Positions 23,133 to 33,936 of a stretch of DNA of 64,000 nucleotides are shown here, piece by piece. The stretch covers positions 39,920,395-39,984,394 of the forward strand of contig OZ024883.1 of NCBI GenBank assembly GCA_964017185.1, given 5' to 3'. This DNA comes from Rugalucina vietnamica (lineage: Eukaryota > Mollusca > Bivalvia > Lucinida > Lucinidae). The notes beneath the pieces were generated by a model. It saw only the letters and a program-made list of their open reading frames with translations. It did not search any database and was not told where the DNA came from. The translations under genes were made by a program, and so were the position numbers. How positions within the stretch are numbered: the stretch's first letter is position 1; every line of letters begins with the position of its first letter.

Positions 23133-24312
23133 ATGAAGCTTCTTACGTTTATTTTCGGATTTCTTCTTTGCATATTGATTGCGGAAGGTAACTTCTTAGA
23201 CAAACTTAAAGGCGTCGGCGAAAAAATCGGAAATGTGGGCGAAAAGTTTGGAAAAGGTTTTGCGAATGTTGGCAAAAAGATAGGGCTGGAAGTTTTTAAA
23301 TTAGGAAAACCACTTGTCAATCCTCTTTGCAAGGTAATCAATGTAGATTTTACATATTTGATAAAACTTTTCTCGGAAATAATGTTACCAAGGCATTTTC
23401 CTTACATGGGTGGATCCAGAGGGGGATGGGAACAGGGGGTCCGGACCCCCCCCCCCCCTGGAATTGCCAGATTATTAATTTTTGCCATGTTGAAATTTTC
23501 CGTCAGACCCCTTCTGGGAATTTGGACCCCCTGAGAAAGTTTTCTGAATCCGCGCATGCTTTATTTGTTTATTACTTTTTCTCATATTTTATACATGCAT
23601 ATTTAATCAAAATGGTTGTCACTGTTCAACCGGGTGTTTAAAACTTATTTTATTACTTTTACCAATGACACCACTGCATTTCTTCTTTCTTTGCTTATTT
23701 TTGCTCAAGACAGTAAAATAATGCTTCAGGCCTTTGGAAAAAAAGTTTAAAAACTCTAAATGGAGAGATTAAGCATAGTATACAAAATCCGACATAAAAA
23801 TATTCTCGATGGTAATTGCTTTCAAATCTTCAACAGCTTGCGACGGGGCTGCTATGCAAAGGCGTGGCGGTCGGTGGGTCAGCGCTTTTTGCAGCCGCCA
23901 CAGAAGGAACGGAGGCCGCGGTGGGGGATATTATACAGACCGGCCTGTACGCAGGGTGCTCCATTGTAAGGAAGAAAGTAGATGCGTGTGACAAAATACC
24001 TACTAAACGAGAGGTAATGAATTATTCTTGAAGTTTGAGGATTTATCGAGAGATACAAATGAACCTGTGCGTGAGAAAACCAACAATTTGGGTTTTTGAC
24101 AAGCCCGACACAAACCAGCCTGCACCGTCACAGAAGCAGGCTAGAAGCTTGAAATTTTGGATTTAGGTAGAAGAGGAAATCTACTACCCGTGTAGCGAAA
24201 ACAAAGGCGCTGATCAGCTTCGCGGTTACCGCGAAGCTGGTCTGCGCCTTTGTTTTCGCATCTGCAAAATTGTTGGTTTTCTTGTGCAGAGGCTCAAATG
24301 TAACATCATTGC

Positions 24313-24359
<47 letters not shown>

Positions 24360-26436
24360 TAAATGCGTTAACAATGTTTTGTTTGCTATCTTTACGTCTT
24401 GTTTTGTTCGTAATGAGGTTTAACGTCCCAGTCAGCAATTTTTCAGTCATGTCGGGACTGAGCTAGTACTCTGTGGAGTTAATGATTCTTGCTTAAGGAC
24501 ACATGGTACCTCATTCGGGGATCGAATTCAGAACCTCTGGATTCGTATTTCGATACGCATACCCCTTTTAACTTCTTTGATCCAGTCATGTTATGTAAGA
24601 CTGAAGCTAAAAAATGTTTTACGTTTGTTTCCCTGGTCCTTTGTTAAATTTAATATTTAGAGCAATACTATCCATACTATGCCAATAAAGTAAGGCTCGG
24701 TCTTTGAATTTATATAAACATCTATATTACAGGTTTATGACGACGAGTTCGACAGCGACGAATGGACCTGGTTTCCGATATCGGACGACTTTGGAGAGTA
24801 TGACGATAATAACGACGGCGTTATCGAGTACGAGGAATTTGCGTTCGAGTTTCTGGCGAGGTTTAGAATATTTGTCCCGCATCAGCTGATGATCATTTTC
24901 AGTGAAGCAGATACTAATGGTAGGTATCATTAGTACGAAAAATTGCCCATGCAATATAGATTTTTTTTTTCAGCTGTAAAAAATGACAATTTCATCGAAT
25001 CAAAATTATTTTTTAATATATTTGCTAAAAACATTAATTGTGTGTACATGTACACGTTATCTACCGCCTCGCCGAGTACCCACAAACTGTGTTTTGGATT
25101 AAAAATAAGAAAAATGAGGTACAAGTTTTTCTACATAAAAGTTGACATGTTTTTTCTAAGAGGACTTTCGTCCGGAAGTGGAACACCGCGGCATGGAGTT
25201 TGGTTTTCCTCATGTATTTTTAAATCTAATCCCTAATTTTCAAATATTTTAAAGTTAAATGTCTCCCAGCAAAGCTGCTAATAGACAAACGATGAGTACA
25301 AGCCATATGTACATATATACTTCCTTTAATAAATTAGATTTGGTTAAACTTCATTATAATTATTGGAAGAGCGAGTGTTTGATCATGTACATATACATGT
25401 ACCAATTCTGTAAAAAATAAAAACACCGTAATTCGATTTTGTTTATCTGTTATTTCAGATGACGGAGTGTTGGACGGTGAAGAATTCTATTCTGCACCTT
25501 GGGATTTCGGAAGTAAGTGGGTAAAGTTGTAATCGTGGAGAATGTAAAAATACATAATATCTACCATGCGATACTCTGTTAATCATCAAGATTTAATTCC
25601 AAATTAACGGCAACCCTCATGAATGCAAGATATCTGTTGTTGTACCATTTGTGGGATGCCGTGAAGTCAATTTATACTGCTAGTTGTCTCCCATCAAACT
25701 GCGTGAAAAATGCTTTTGAATTTTCCGAAAACCGTGAAATTAGGACATTTTTTCGAAAGTACACTACATTTCGGTAATCCCACTAAAACATGTTCTTCTT
25801 TGAAACAGAAACTGAAATGCAAATAAAGTTTCTAAGTATGTAAACGCAGGGGCGGATTTAGCGAGGGTTCGGATGGTTCATGGGGAAATTTATGACAAAT
25901 TAAATAAAATTTTAAAACGAATCGCCTCTGGTTGAATTTGAACCCCCCGCCCCCACCCTTTCCAGAAATGCTGGATTCGCCCCTGAAACAATGCACGCGA
26001 AAAGAAAATATAGCATAAACCATACACGTCAGGTATACTACCGGGAAAATTGATCATCAGGAAAACATGTCCGTGCAATAAATACCCCCTTAAACCCCAC
26101 TTTTATATAGTCAAGCTGGGGTTTGCAGGGGTATATCTATCTTTCTTATTTTTGATCCAAAACATAGATTGTGGGTACTCGTTAGAACCGCCTCGCAGAG
26201 GGTTCTAACATGTACCCACAATCTATATTTTGAGCAAAAATACGAAAAAAAAAAACAAATTTTTTTTCCAATGAAAATTTTAATTTTTACAACCAATTTT
26301 TTTTTCGTTTATTGCATGGGCGTATTTTCGTGATTATTTTGTATTACTAAAGTACCATGTATTTCATTATCTTTTTCTTCTGTCTCCAGGATACCCGGTG
26401 AAAGTCCAGAAAACTCCAGTGATGAGCTTGTGGTAG
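23133..26436 (+). CDS. Secreted two-EF-hand protein with Lys/Gly-rich amphipathic leader, five coding exons
   Basis: Exons 23,133-23,333, 23,837-24,013, 24,733-24,919, 25,459-25,512 and 26,390-26,436; every intron is GT..AG and the lengths sum to 666 bases, 221 codons plus TAG, in one frame. Exon 1 has a signal peptide (MKLLTFIFGFLLCILIAEG) then a Gly/Lys repeat (LKGVGEKIGNVGEKFGKGF) that would form an amphipathic cationic helix. Exon 2 is small-residue rich with three Cys. Exon 3 is acidic and carries the EF loop DDNNDGVIEYEE. A second loop, DTNDDGVLDGEE, is split between exons 3 and 4 by a phase-1 intron. Both loops have all calcium-ligand positions. Presumably an extracellular calcium binder. 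I do not recognise the family; possibilities are a calcifying-fluid or defence protein. All four introns carry repeat-derived or MITE DNA or are very short. Confidence 0.75.
23405..23552. mobile_element. GGATCCAG-type MITE in intron 1
   Basis: Starts GTGGATCCAGAGGGGG and ends CTGAATCCGCGC, with a C14 run in the middle. Its ends and the GGACCCCC..GGACCCCCTG text resemble the 25,847 element. Decayed. Confidence 0.5.
24060..24296 (+). mobile_element. MITE-2 copy, complete, in intron 2 of the EF-hand gene
   Basis: Ends TGAACCTGTGCGTGAGAAAA and its inverse TTTTCTTGTGCAGAGGCTCA. Core CAGCTTCGCGGTTACCGCGA near 24,217 is a perfect palindrome. The best-preserved family member here. Confidence 0.9.
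24313..24358. repeat. (CA)n microsatellite
   Basis: About 22 uninterrupted CA units in intron 2. Confidence 0.95.
24405..24570 (-). repeat. Possible SINE-like remnant
   Basis: GTTTAACGTCCCAGTCAGCA and the distal GGGGATCGAATTCAGAACCT resemble a widespread molluscan dispersed repeat whose tail contains an inverted B-box-like word. Short related phrases occur near 3,155 and 46,090. Class uncertain. Confidence 0.35.
24928..25158 (-). mobile_element. MITE-1 copy in intron 3 of the EF-hand gene
   Basis: Starts CATTAGTACGAAAAATTGCC eight bases inside the intron and closes near GACATGTTTTTTCTAAG. The core reads CCGCCTCGCCGAG, with one palindrome arm shortened. Confidence 0.75.
25847..25985. mobile_element. 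hAT-style MITE, 139 bp, in intron 4
   Basis: Terminal inverted repeats CAGGGGCGGATTTAGC and (rc) CAGGGGCGAATCCAGC. Such CAGGGGCGG ends are common in animal hAT-related MITEs. An eight-base target duplication is not clear. Confidence 0.8.
26055..26333 (+). mobile_element. MITE-1 copy in intron 4 of the EF-hand gene
   Basis: Complete ends. The core retains both arms around an altered centre (CCGCCTCGCAGAGGG). It ends about 55 bases before the exon 5 acceptor. Confidence 0.88.
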
Positions 26437-26788
26437 CCAGTGACGACGTAACGTAACATGACAGACAGTAAAAATGTTTTAGAACGCTTGTAGTTACACA
26501 CATCTTAGTTGTACCAATCTGAAAAAAAAAAAAAAAAAAACATTATCTTACAAACACAAACTGTTTTCTTAGTTTACTTTTCTGTGTTTAGCCCCTCATA
26601 AGTTATTGGGAGTAATTAAATAGGAGCTCTAAGATATTTGACCAGAGGACCAATGGTACTGTAATCGTTACTGTAAACGTCCACCTGAGATCTGCTATAT
26701 ACCGGAATATCCGTCCTTGTGCATAACACTGAGTCAACAGACAACATACAAATAATCTTCTATCTATTTGTCAATTTCTGGAAATTGT

Positions 26789-26794
26789 AATAAA
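26789..26794 (+). promoter_or_regulatory. Poly(A) signal of the EF-hand gene
   Basis: AATAAA, 353 bases after the stop codon; the first canonical signal downstream. Confidence 0.55.
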
Positions 26795-26991
26795 ATGTTT
26801 TGAGCTTGAAACCCTGATGTTGCAAGTCAAGTTAAACTTTCAAAATCCTAGGCATTTGGGTTCTGAGGGAGATTTTTAAAAGTGTCTGCTATTTATAGCC
26901 CTAGCAGCCGTCTTGGATGTGTGACCTGGACCATTTATACAAACTTCCATTCCCCTTTCCTATGGATGCTCTACATGAAGTGGCGGACCCC

Positions 26992-27225
26992 GTGGCCGAG
27001 CGGTTAAGAGCGCTGTTTCTTAAACACTCGATCATCTCACCGCTCTGTCTGTAGCGAGTTCGAGCCCCGCACTGGCCACATGTGAGACAAGCCAAGTTCT
27101 GCTTGCGGGTGTGCCAGGTGTTTTTTCTCGCGGTTCTCCCGTTTTCGCCCACCTACTGATTGGCCCGTCTCATATGAGCTGAAATAATCTTGAAAGGGAC
27201 GTAAAACTGAATTAAAAAAAAAAAA
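26992..27225 (+). mobile_element. tRNA-derived SINE, second copy, with perfect target duplication
   Basis: Head GTGGCCGAGCGGTTAAGAGC, B box CGAGTTCGAGCCCC, body and A-rich tail. The flanking duplication TCTACATGAAG is exact at 26,970-26,980 and 27,226-27,236. Eleven bases (26,981-26,991) lie between the left duplication and the head. Confidence 0.92.
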
Positions 27226-27236
27226 TCTACATGAAG

Positions 27237-28177
27237 TTTGGCTTTGATTGGCCGACTCATTGTCACGATACGAGTAATTACGCTGAAGCGTATTGGCAAT
27301 GTGATTGGCTGATCATTCATACAAATAAAGACCGAATTTTACGCGTATTAATGCATTTGATTCTGATTATTATTCAAGAAATAGATCAGAATTGTTGGGT
27401 AATAATTCACTGTCTGGAGGTCAGTTGTAAAGAAGATCAAATCACGAGCGCGTAGCGCGAGTGATCTATCTTGGCTTTCCCAGGCTCGTGTGGACTGCCC
27501 GTACAGCAGGGAAAGCCACCAGCAACGGTACTGTTCTCTAGATTTTCATTCAACTCTAAAAACTTGCAAGCCGTGATATATCATATAGTTTGTATTTTAT
27601 TTCTGTAAATGTTTCCTCCTGTGTATACAATGTTTTGTTTTATTGCATGCTGTGATATTTTCTGATCTATGTATATGTCTAGTTTCTTTTGCTTTGCTGA
27701 AGGAACAGCATTTGTTTCGCCTACATGTATGTAGTAGCCTACAGATTAACTAATTTGTGAACTAATTTTTAATGATTCCTAATATATTTTTGTAGTGTGA
27801 TAGGCGTCTTATTTTTCGCATTGCAATAGGTTTGTCTTGCTATGACAGTTATTGCTTTCTTTCGCCTTTCGTAGTAAGGCTCCTGGAACCTATAAAAATA
27901 GTGAATCTAAAGAATTTTATTTTACAGCAAGTGTATATAAATTTGTAGATATTTAAATTTGTCTTGAATCTTATCTATATGAATTTCTCTTATCATCTTA
28001 TGTGCAATGACACTCTTGTACTCTTAAACAGTTTATGCATACATTTATTTATAATAACCACATCGGATTTTCTTCTTTTACAGCTGCTATTATATGTTAT
28101 TTTACCCTTGTTATGTCGGAAAATAGCTCTTGTAGCTAATGTTATTTGTTGTACTAAAACCGACGGAAAATAAAGTT
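27237..28177. other. No gene seen; possibly LINE 3' untranslated DNA toward its end
   Basis: No coding frame with recognisable features. A hairpin GGCTTTCCC..GGGAAAGCC lies at about 27,471-27,515. The text leading into 28,178 looks like the 3' end of a retroelement, but I cannot place a 5' limit. Confidence 0.35.
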
Positions 28178-28206
28178 TCTTGTATCTTGTATCTTGTATC
28201 TTGTAC
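28178..28206 (+). repeat. (TTGTATC)n tail after AATAAAG
   Basis: Four heptamer units directly after AAATAAAGTTTC. Such heptamer tails end some LINE groups, so this may be the 3' terminus of an old LINE fragment. Confidence 0.45.
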
Positions 28207-28601
28207 AACTGACCGACAAACAGTGAACCGTCTAACGCTGCTTTGTGGGATAGCTGACGTCACAAATGCCGCAAAGTAACGTCACGCTTATTCACCCAGC
28301 GAAATTGTTGCACAATATAACACGTTTTTTACCATTGACTATATAGGCGAGGTGTGTTAGAAATATAAATGAATATTAATGATACGCACGTCATACGCCT
28401 AAATTACGCGTAAATGAAGTACAAAAAGCGATCGAGAGTTTAATATGCAAATGATGCTTTGTTCACATTCAGTAAGGCATGTTGTAAGTGCAGATTCGAA
28501 TATAACCCGAAGTAATTTCTGTCTCGTATGCATTATTCAAAACTTTAAAGGCAAAATTTTAACCGAACACAATATATTTTCATATTGGATAAATAGTGTT
28601 T
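28207..28601. other. No gene seen
   Basis: Unassigned sequence. Confidence 0.4.
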
Positions 28602-29956
28602 AGCTCACCTGAGCCGTTAGGCTCACAAGGTGAGCTTATAGTATAACCATGCTCCGTCGTCGTTGGAGTTGACGTTATCGTCCACAATGTTCAAAAGTCT
28701 TCTGCTCTGAAACCGGTGGGCCAATCAAAGCCAAACTTAATGTAAGGGGGGACGAAAGTTTGTATAAATGGTCCAAGATAGCTGCCATGGCTATAAATAG
28801 AAAACAAAAATAAAAATCATCTTCTCCAGAACCAGAAGGCCTATTATTTTGAAACTTAGTACGAAGCATTGGGGAGGGGAGTTCTGCGAGGTTTGTATAA
28901 ATCATGACCCTTTGATTACCTTGACCTATTTTATAGCAAGGTCAACTTAGGACGCCGATGCATTTGAATGGGGAAAATTAGTAAAATGTATTTAAATGGG
29001 AGGAAACTTGCAGAAAGTATGCAAGTGTACAGAACATTTATGGTTATGCAAAAATGTGTCACCAGGGGTTGTCTGCCCCTACACTGAGGCTGTATACATG
29101 TATATGGTCAAAGTGTTTAAACATCTTCTCTGAAACCGATTGGCCAATCAATGCCAAACTTCATGTGGAACATCAATTGGAAGTGGGAATGAAAGTTTGT
29201 ATAAATGGTCAAGGTCACATGACTAAGATGGCCGCCATGGCTTAACAGCAAAAACCTTTAAAATCTTCTCCAGAACCAGAAGGCCTACGAGTGTGACACT
29301 TGGCATGAAGCATCAGGGAAAGGAGATCTACCAAGTTTATATAAATCATGACCCTGAGATGACCATGACCTATTGTACGGCAATGTCAACTTAGGTCGCC
29401 AATGCATTTGAATGGGGAAATTAATAAAACATAAAACATAATTTTATGGGGGGGGGACTTGCTGGGTGTAAGCAAATGGACGTAATATTTATGCTTATGA
29501 TTTATTTTTCTTTGTCCCATGGGGTTGTCTGACCCTGCTATATACATGTATATGACCATAATAGTTAAACTTCTTCTCTGAAACCGGTGGGCCAATTAAA
29601 GCCAAACTTTGTATGGAGCATTGTTATGAAGAGGAAATGACAGTTTATATAAATAATCATGGTCACATATCCAAGATGGCCGCCATTGCTATAAACAGCA
29701 AACATCTTAAAAAAATCTTCTTCTTCAGAACCAGATTTTGAAACTTGGCATGAAGCATCAGGGTATAAAGTTTTTCAAAGTTTACATAAAACCTGGCCCT
29801 GGAATGAACTTAGGTTTTCTATGCATTTAAATGGGGAAAAGTGGGAAAATGTAATTTAATGGTGGAAAACTTGCTGGGAATGAGCAAATGGGCAGAATAT
29901 GTATGTTTAGGGGGGTTGCTCAGTTTATTGGTATAAATCCCAGATCTCAGGTGAGC
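28602..29956. mobile_element. CTCACCTGAG-bounded element with about three 420-450-bp tandem units
   Basis: The left edge AGCTCACCTGAG is mirrored at the right edge CTCAGGTGAGC. The interior repeats a block containing TCTGAAACCGGTGGGCCAAT at 28,706, 29,129 and 29,577 (periods 423 and 448), each followed by GTTTATATAAAT and AAGATGGCCGCCAT phrases. No coding capacity; the repeat belongs to a class common in bivalve DNA. Confidence 0.75.
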
Positions 29957-30490
29957 ATTTACATGACCATTGGTCCTCTGGTTGAAGTGTCCGACACGAA
30001 AAACGCAAATTATTTGGTTGGACAAGACCGGCCAGCTTATTGCTTTTTTCAGTTTCCAGCAAAGATAAGATTTAAAAAGGCAACAGTTGGAAAAAAGACA
30101 TCGGTGGCACTAATAAGTCTATTAAGTTTACTTTTCTTCATACCTAAATCATACTCAGATAGACATTTTCTCTTAAACCAGCCCATATTACTAATATTGA
30201 TGCTGGAAGCGCTGGTTTTATGCTTAAATATGCGTTCATCGCGATCGAGTTATTTAACAACACAAACAGCCTCATCGAAGATTACAACTGCGACTATAGG
30301 TTTGTACATATTTACCATATTCATTTTGTTGTGCTAATATTCTTCTATCATATAGAAAGTATGCTTCAAACATTTAATTTAGCTTGAGAATCATTTGTTA
30401 ACTACAATGATCACTAAGAAAGTTACACTTTCACCATATAAATATTAAAGGCCTCGTCATATCCTTCCGTCAAACTGTTACCTTGTCATG
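29957..30490. other. No gene seen
   Basis: A 149-codon open frame runs through part of this stretch, but it begins inside the repeat and has no domain, repeat or splice support. Confidence 0.4.
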
Positions 30491-30584
30491 CATCAAGTAA
30501 TATGTCCGTGCAATAAATACCCCCTTATACATGTAACCCACTTTTATAGTGAAAATGGGGTTTGTAGGGGTATACCTATTTTTC

Positions 30585-30598
<14 letters not shown>
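30491..30598 (+). mobile_element. MITE-1, left half, split by a LINE
   Basis: Starts CATCAAGTAATATGTCCGTG and runs to CCTATTTTTCTTAT, where a poly(T) run begins. The matching right half is at 33,452-33,622. Confidence 0.85.
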
Positions 30599-30615
<17 letters not shown>

Positions 30616-30789
30616 AACTGTTCCTTTCACTTTATTCCGATTCACATATACAATACATAGAAACAACATATACTACATACAAACAATCTAACATGTTACG
30701 ATATGGATTCTAAACGTGTTTACTGTATTAATTCTAAGAACAATATCTGGATTTTATTTTAACTATGAGGCCTGTTGTGACGTAATTTA

Positions 30790-31024
30790 CATCACGAAAA
30801 CTTGTCCATGCAATATACCTGTACAGAGATTTTATTTTAAAAAGTGATATTTTCTATACTAGTTTATGCCTAGAACACCGACCACAAGCACACGACGGAA
30901 CTGCCTCGCCGAGGCGGCCCAAACGAGTACCCACAATCCGTGCTCCTGATCAAAAATAAGAGAGTTAGAGATGTAACTCACGGACTCACGAGGGCATACA
31001 TTTCACGGACATGTTCTCGTGGTG
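30790..31024 (-). mobile_element. MITE-1 copy inside the LINE 3' untranslated region
   Basis: CATCACGAAAACTTGTCCAT to ACATGTTCTCGTGGTG. The core CTGCCTCGCCGAGGCGG is intact, but the copy has several C/G changes in the arms. Because it sits within the LINE, it is younger than the LINE insertion. Confidence 0.85.
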
Positions 31025-31367
31025 ATTTAAGTGTACTTTTCAAATATTTTTGTAATAATCATGTTGAATAAGATTTCAGAAAAAAATATTTAGAAACATG
31101 TTAACTACTAGATTATAAAAGAGTGTATCCATAACATGGTAAAATATATTGCTATACTATGTAGTATACGTACATATACCAGTGACTTGGCATCTGCTGA
31201 GGAGGCGGGCTTCGTTTGTTCAAAGAACTTATAGCTTAAATATTTAAATACTCTCGAGGAAGTAATTTTCAAATTTGCAAGGGCAAGTATCAGAACAAAG
31301 GATGTTTTACTAGTATGAACATAACGCTACTTGGCGTCACATTTTCTCCAGATACTGTTAATTTTTA
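31025..31367 (-). other. LINE 3' untranslated region
   Basis: Between the LINE stop codon and the nested MITE; no frame of its own. Confidence 0.5.
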
Positions 31368-32155
31368 CTAATTATTTAGGGATGTGTATAAACATGACCA
31401 TTTTCCTAGGAATTTAGCATATTTATCGTTTACTTTTGCAATATATTTTTCTTCTTCAAATTTTCTTTTTAAGTTTGCTTTAAACCCCAAAATGCTAAGA
31501 TTTCCGCCGGTAAACTTAGATTTGTACATATAATACTTAGCAACAACCAGAAGGTAATTAAGTAAAGAATTGTTTTTATGCCAAGAGAATAAAACCATTT
31601 TTTCGTTAGAAATATCAATTTCAATATTAGCGTGAGTATGTAAAAAGTCATTAAATGAATTCCAAAACTGCTTAGCTTTTTCACATTCAAAGAATAAATG
31701 CCTTATTGTCTCCGGGTATTCGCTACATAGAGAGCAGCTGTTATTATCTATTAACTTTATCTTATGTAAGAAGGATTTTGTCACCAAAATTTTGTTGTTG
31801 ATTTTAAATTGAAAGTCTTTCAGCTTCACTTCTGTTATTTCTTTTAAAGTTGCGTTGATATTTTCCCATTCTGTTGCTTGTATGTCTCCCAAGTCACGCG
31901 TCCATCTATTTTGATATTCAAGAGGTGTATTTTTGATAAAGACGTCATAAATTGATCTGCTGCCTTTTTTGTCACTTAATAAAATCTTAATATGGCTCGA
32001 ACATACAATATCATATTTAGAATTCTTGCAAATTTCTCTGTTGTTATTTATTATAGTTTTCCAGTCATTAGGAAGTTGGTTAATCAAAATTTGATAATCC
32101 AAAAAGGTTCCTCTTATACCATATGCATTTTTTAGATCTACAAAGTTGTAAATTT
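31368..32155 (-). pseudogene. LINE C-terminal domain with CCHC zinc knuckle
   Basis: Continues the LINE protein in a different frame. Reading upstream past its apparent start gives AYGIRGTFLDYQILINQ in the same frame, so the frame change is near 32,150. It carries the knuckle CSLCSEYPETIRHLFFEC (C-x2-C-x8-H-x4-C), followed by KQFWNSF, as in L1/Tx1-group C-termini. It ends at a TAA at 31,368. Confidence 0.8.
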
Positions 32156-33450
32156 ATATCAATTATATCCAGAACGTTTCTTATTCCCCTATCGTACCAA
32201 TTTTTATAGAATAAATTTTGACCCCTTTGTAGCTCTGAGTTAAGCCAGACCGGCGAATATAATATGTCCGGTAAAGATTTCACCTTTTGACAATTCGTAA
32301 ACTCTTTCCAACTTTGCAATAAATTTATCCAAAAAGGATTACTCAGTTCTCGAACTTTGTTAAATGCATACCTATCTCCTAAAGAAAATAGTTTTACAAA
32401 ATCAATATTTGAAAGACTACTCCAGAGACAATTTGACGGATTTATCAAAAGCCTGCACAACCATGTTATTTTAAGAGCCTTGATGGAAGTTTTTATCTGT
32501 ACCATTCGAAAACCACCTTTCCTTTCGTTCCTTATCATATTATTTCGAGATATTCTATCGGGACCCGAGTTCCAGATGAATTTGTAAAATAATTTATCTA
32601 ATGATTTTAGTAAATTGTCAGGTGGGTTTGGGAGCGATATAAATAGATGTGTTAGCTTCGATAATGCGAGCGACTTAATAATAGTAATTTTACCCGGGAG
32701 AGTGAGTTTTCGTTTTGACCATGTTTTGATTAGATTTTCTATTTTTGCTAGGGTTTCGTGCGAATTGAAATCCCATATTTTGGAAACTTCTGGAGGGAAT
32801 GTGACGCCTAAAAATTTAATTGGACTTTGTTCCCAATCTAAATTGTGTTCATTACATAATGTTTCGGTAGAATTTATTTTAGATCCAATCCACAATGCCT
32901 TAGTTTTTTCTTTATTGATTTTTAGTCCTGACATTTTATAGAATTTGTCTAGAATTTGTAAAGTTGCTCTTAAGGACGATTCAGTGCCATCTAGAAATAT
33001 TTGAGTATCGTCGGCATACTGACTAAGTTTGTAGAGAATATTGTTTATATTAATTCCTTTGACTGTTTTCTCTTTCCTTATCATAATGCTCAGAACTTCA
33101 GCACAAAGTATGAATATATAAGGCGAAATTGGGTCCCCCTGTCTGCACCCTCTTTGAAGATAGAAAAAGTCTGATAAAAATCCATTTTGAAGAATGCAGG
33201 ACTCGGTTCCATTTTGAAAAAGTTGTATCCAGTTTTTAAAAGATGGCCCAAAATTATAATAATCTAACGTTTTGGAGATGAATTTCCATGAGATCGAATC
33301 AAACGCCTGTTGGAAATCAATTGATAATAAAAGACCTGGTATATTTTGATTTTTCGTTTCATATAATATATCATGAATTAACCTTATATTCTCCCCTATA
33401 AACCTTCCTGAAATAAAACCTTTCTGGTCCTCGTGTACAACTTGATCCAG
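32150..33450 (-). pseudogene. LINE reverse transcriptase, N-terminally truncated
   Basis: Recognisable boxes in order: VVHEDQKGFISGRFIGENIR, LLLSIDFQQAFDSISWKF (first catalytic Asp), RGCRQGDPISPYIFILCAE, LSQYADDTQIFLDG (YADD catalytic box), then the thumb KFLGVTF and LTLPGKITIIKSLALSKL. The first dozen residues of the open frame (up to about 33,450) come from MITE-1 sequence and are not LINE protein. Frame is lost near 32,150. The RT core looks well kept, so the insertion need not be very old. Confidence 0.88.
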
Positions 33451-33451
33451 T

Positions 33452-33622
33452 ATTGTTTTGATTAAAACATAGATTTTGGGTACTCGTGAGAACCGCCTTG
33501 GCACTATCTATGTTTTGAGCAAAAAATTAGAAAAATATCGTTTTTTCCAACGAAATTTTTATTAATTTTTTTTCACCTGAAAAAATTCTCTGTACTATTG
33601 CATGGGCAAGGTTTTTGTAATG
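33452..33622 (+). mobile_element. MITE-1, right half, split by a LINE
   Basis: Resumes at TTTTGATTAAAACATAG, passes GATTTTGGGTACTCG and ends TTGCATGGGCAAGGTTTTTG. With 30,491-30,598 it makes one complete copy. Confidence 0.85.
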
Positions 33623-33936
33623 TTTGCGATTTCTGGACAAAGTCTTTATCCTTCATTTTCCATTCGTTCAAAAGTTTAATTTTGTAAACATTTTTAACAA
33701 CATCGATTAGAAATTGCAAACAAGTCTGCGTCGAGGGACTTTCGCTAATGTTTGACGAGGCCTTAGATACAACTCAGGTGAGCGATGGTCTAGTGATAGA
33801 GACACTATATGCCTCCCACAATACGGGGTAACACCAGAAAAAGCGGATACTTCCTTACATTACTGAACAAACGATAAGCTACGTACAATTAATACAAATC
33901 AAACCATAATACTTTGATTATAGATTGCCTTTCAAA

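Larger units (their letters stand above)
30586..33455 (-). mobile_element. Tx1/L1-like LINE, 5' truncated, inserted into a MITE-1 copy
   Basis: The 3' end is the T run at 30,586-30,616, a poly(A) tail read from the minus strand. The coding part spans 31,368-33,450 and begins inside the reverse transcriptase, so endonuclease and ORF1 are absent (5' truncation). A later MITE-1 copy lies in its 3' untranslated region at 30,790-31,024. The truncated 5' end meets MITE-1 sequence near 33,452. Confidence 0.85.

Noticed and set aside
24128-24450. Frames with CVCVCV runs
   Set aside because: Translation of a (CA)n microsatellite plus MITE-2 sequence in an intron.
29888-30337. A 149-codon frame
   Set aside because: Starts within a decayed repeat and has no recognisable domain; composition alone does not support coding.
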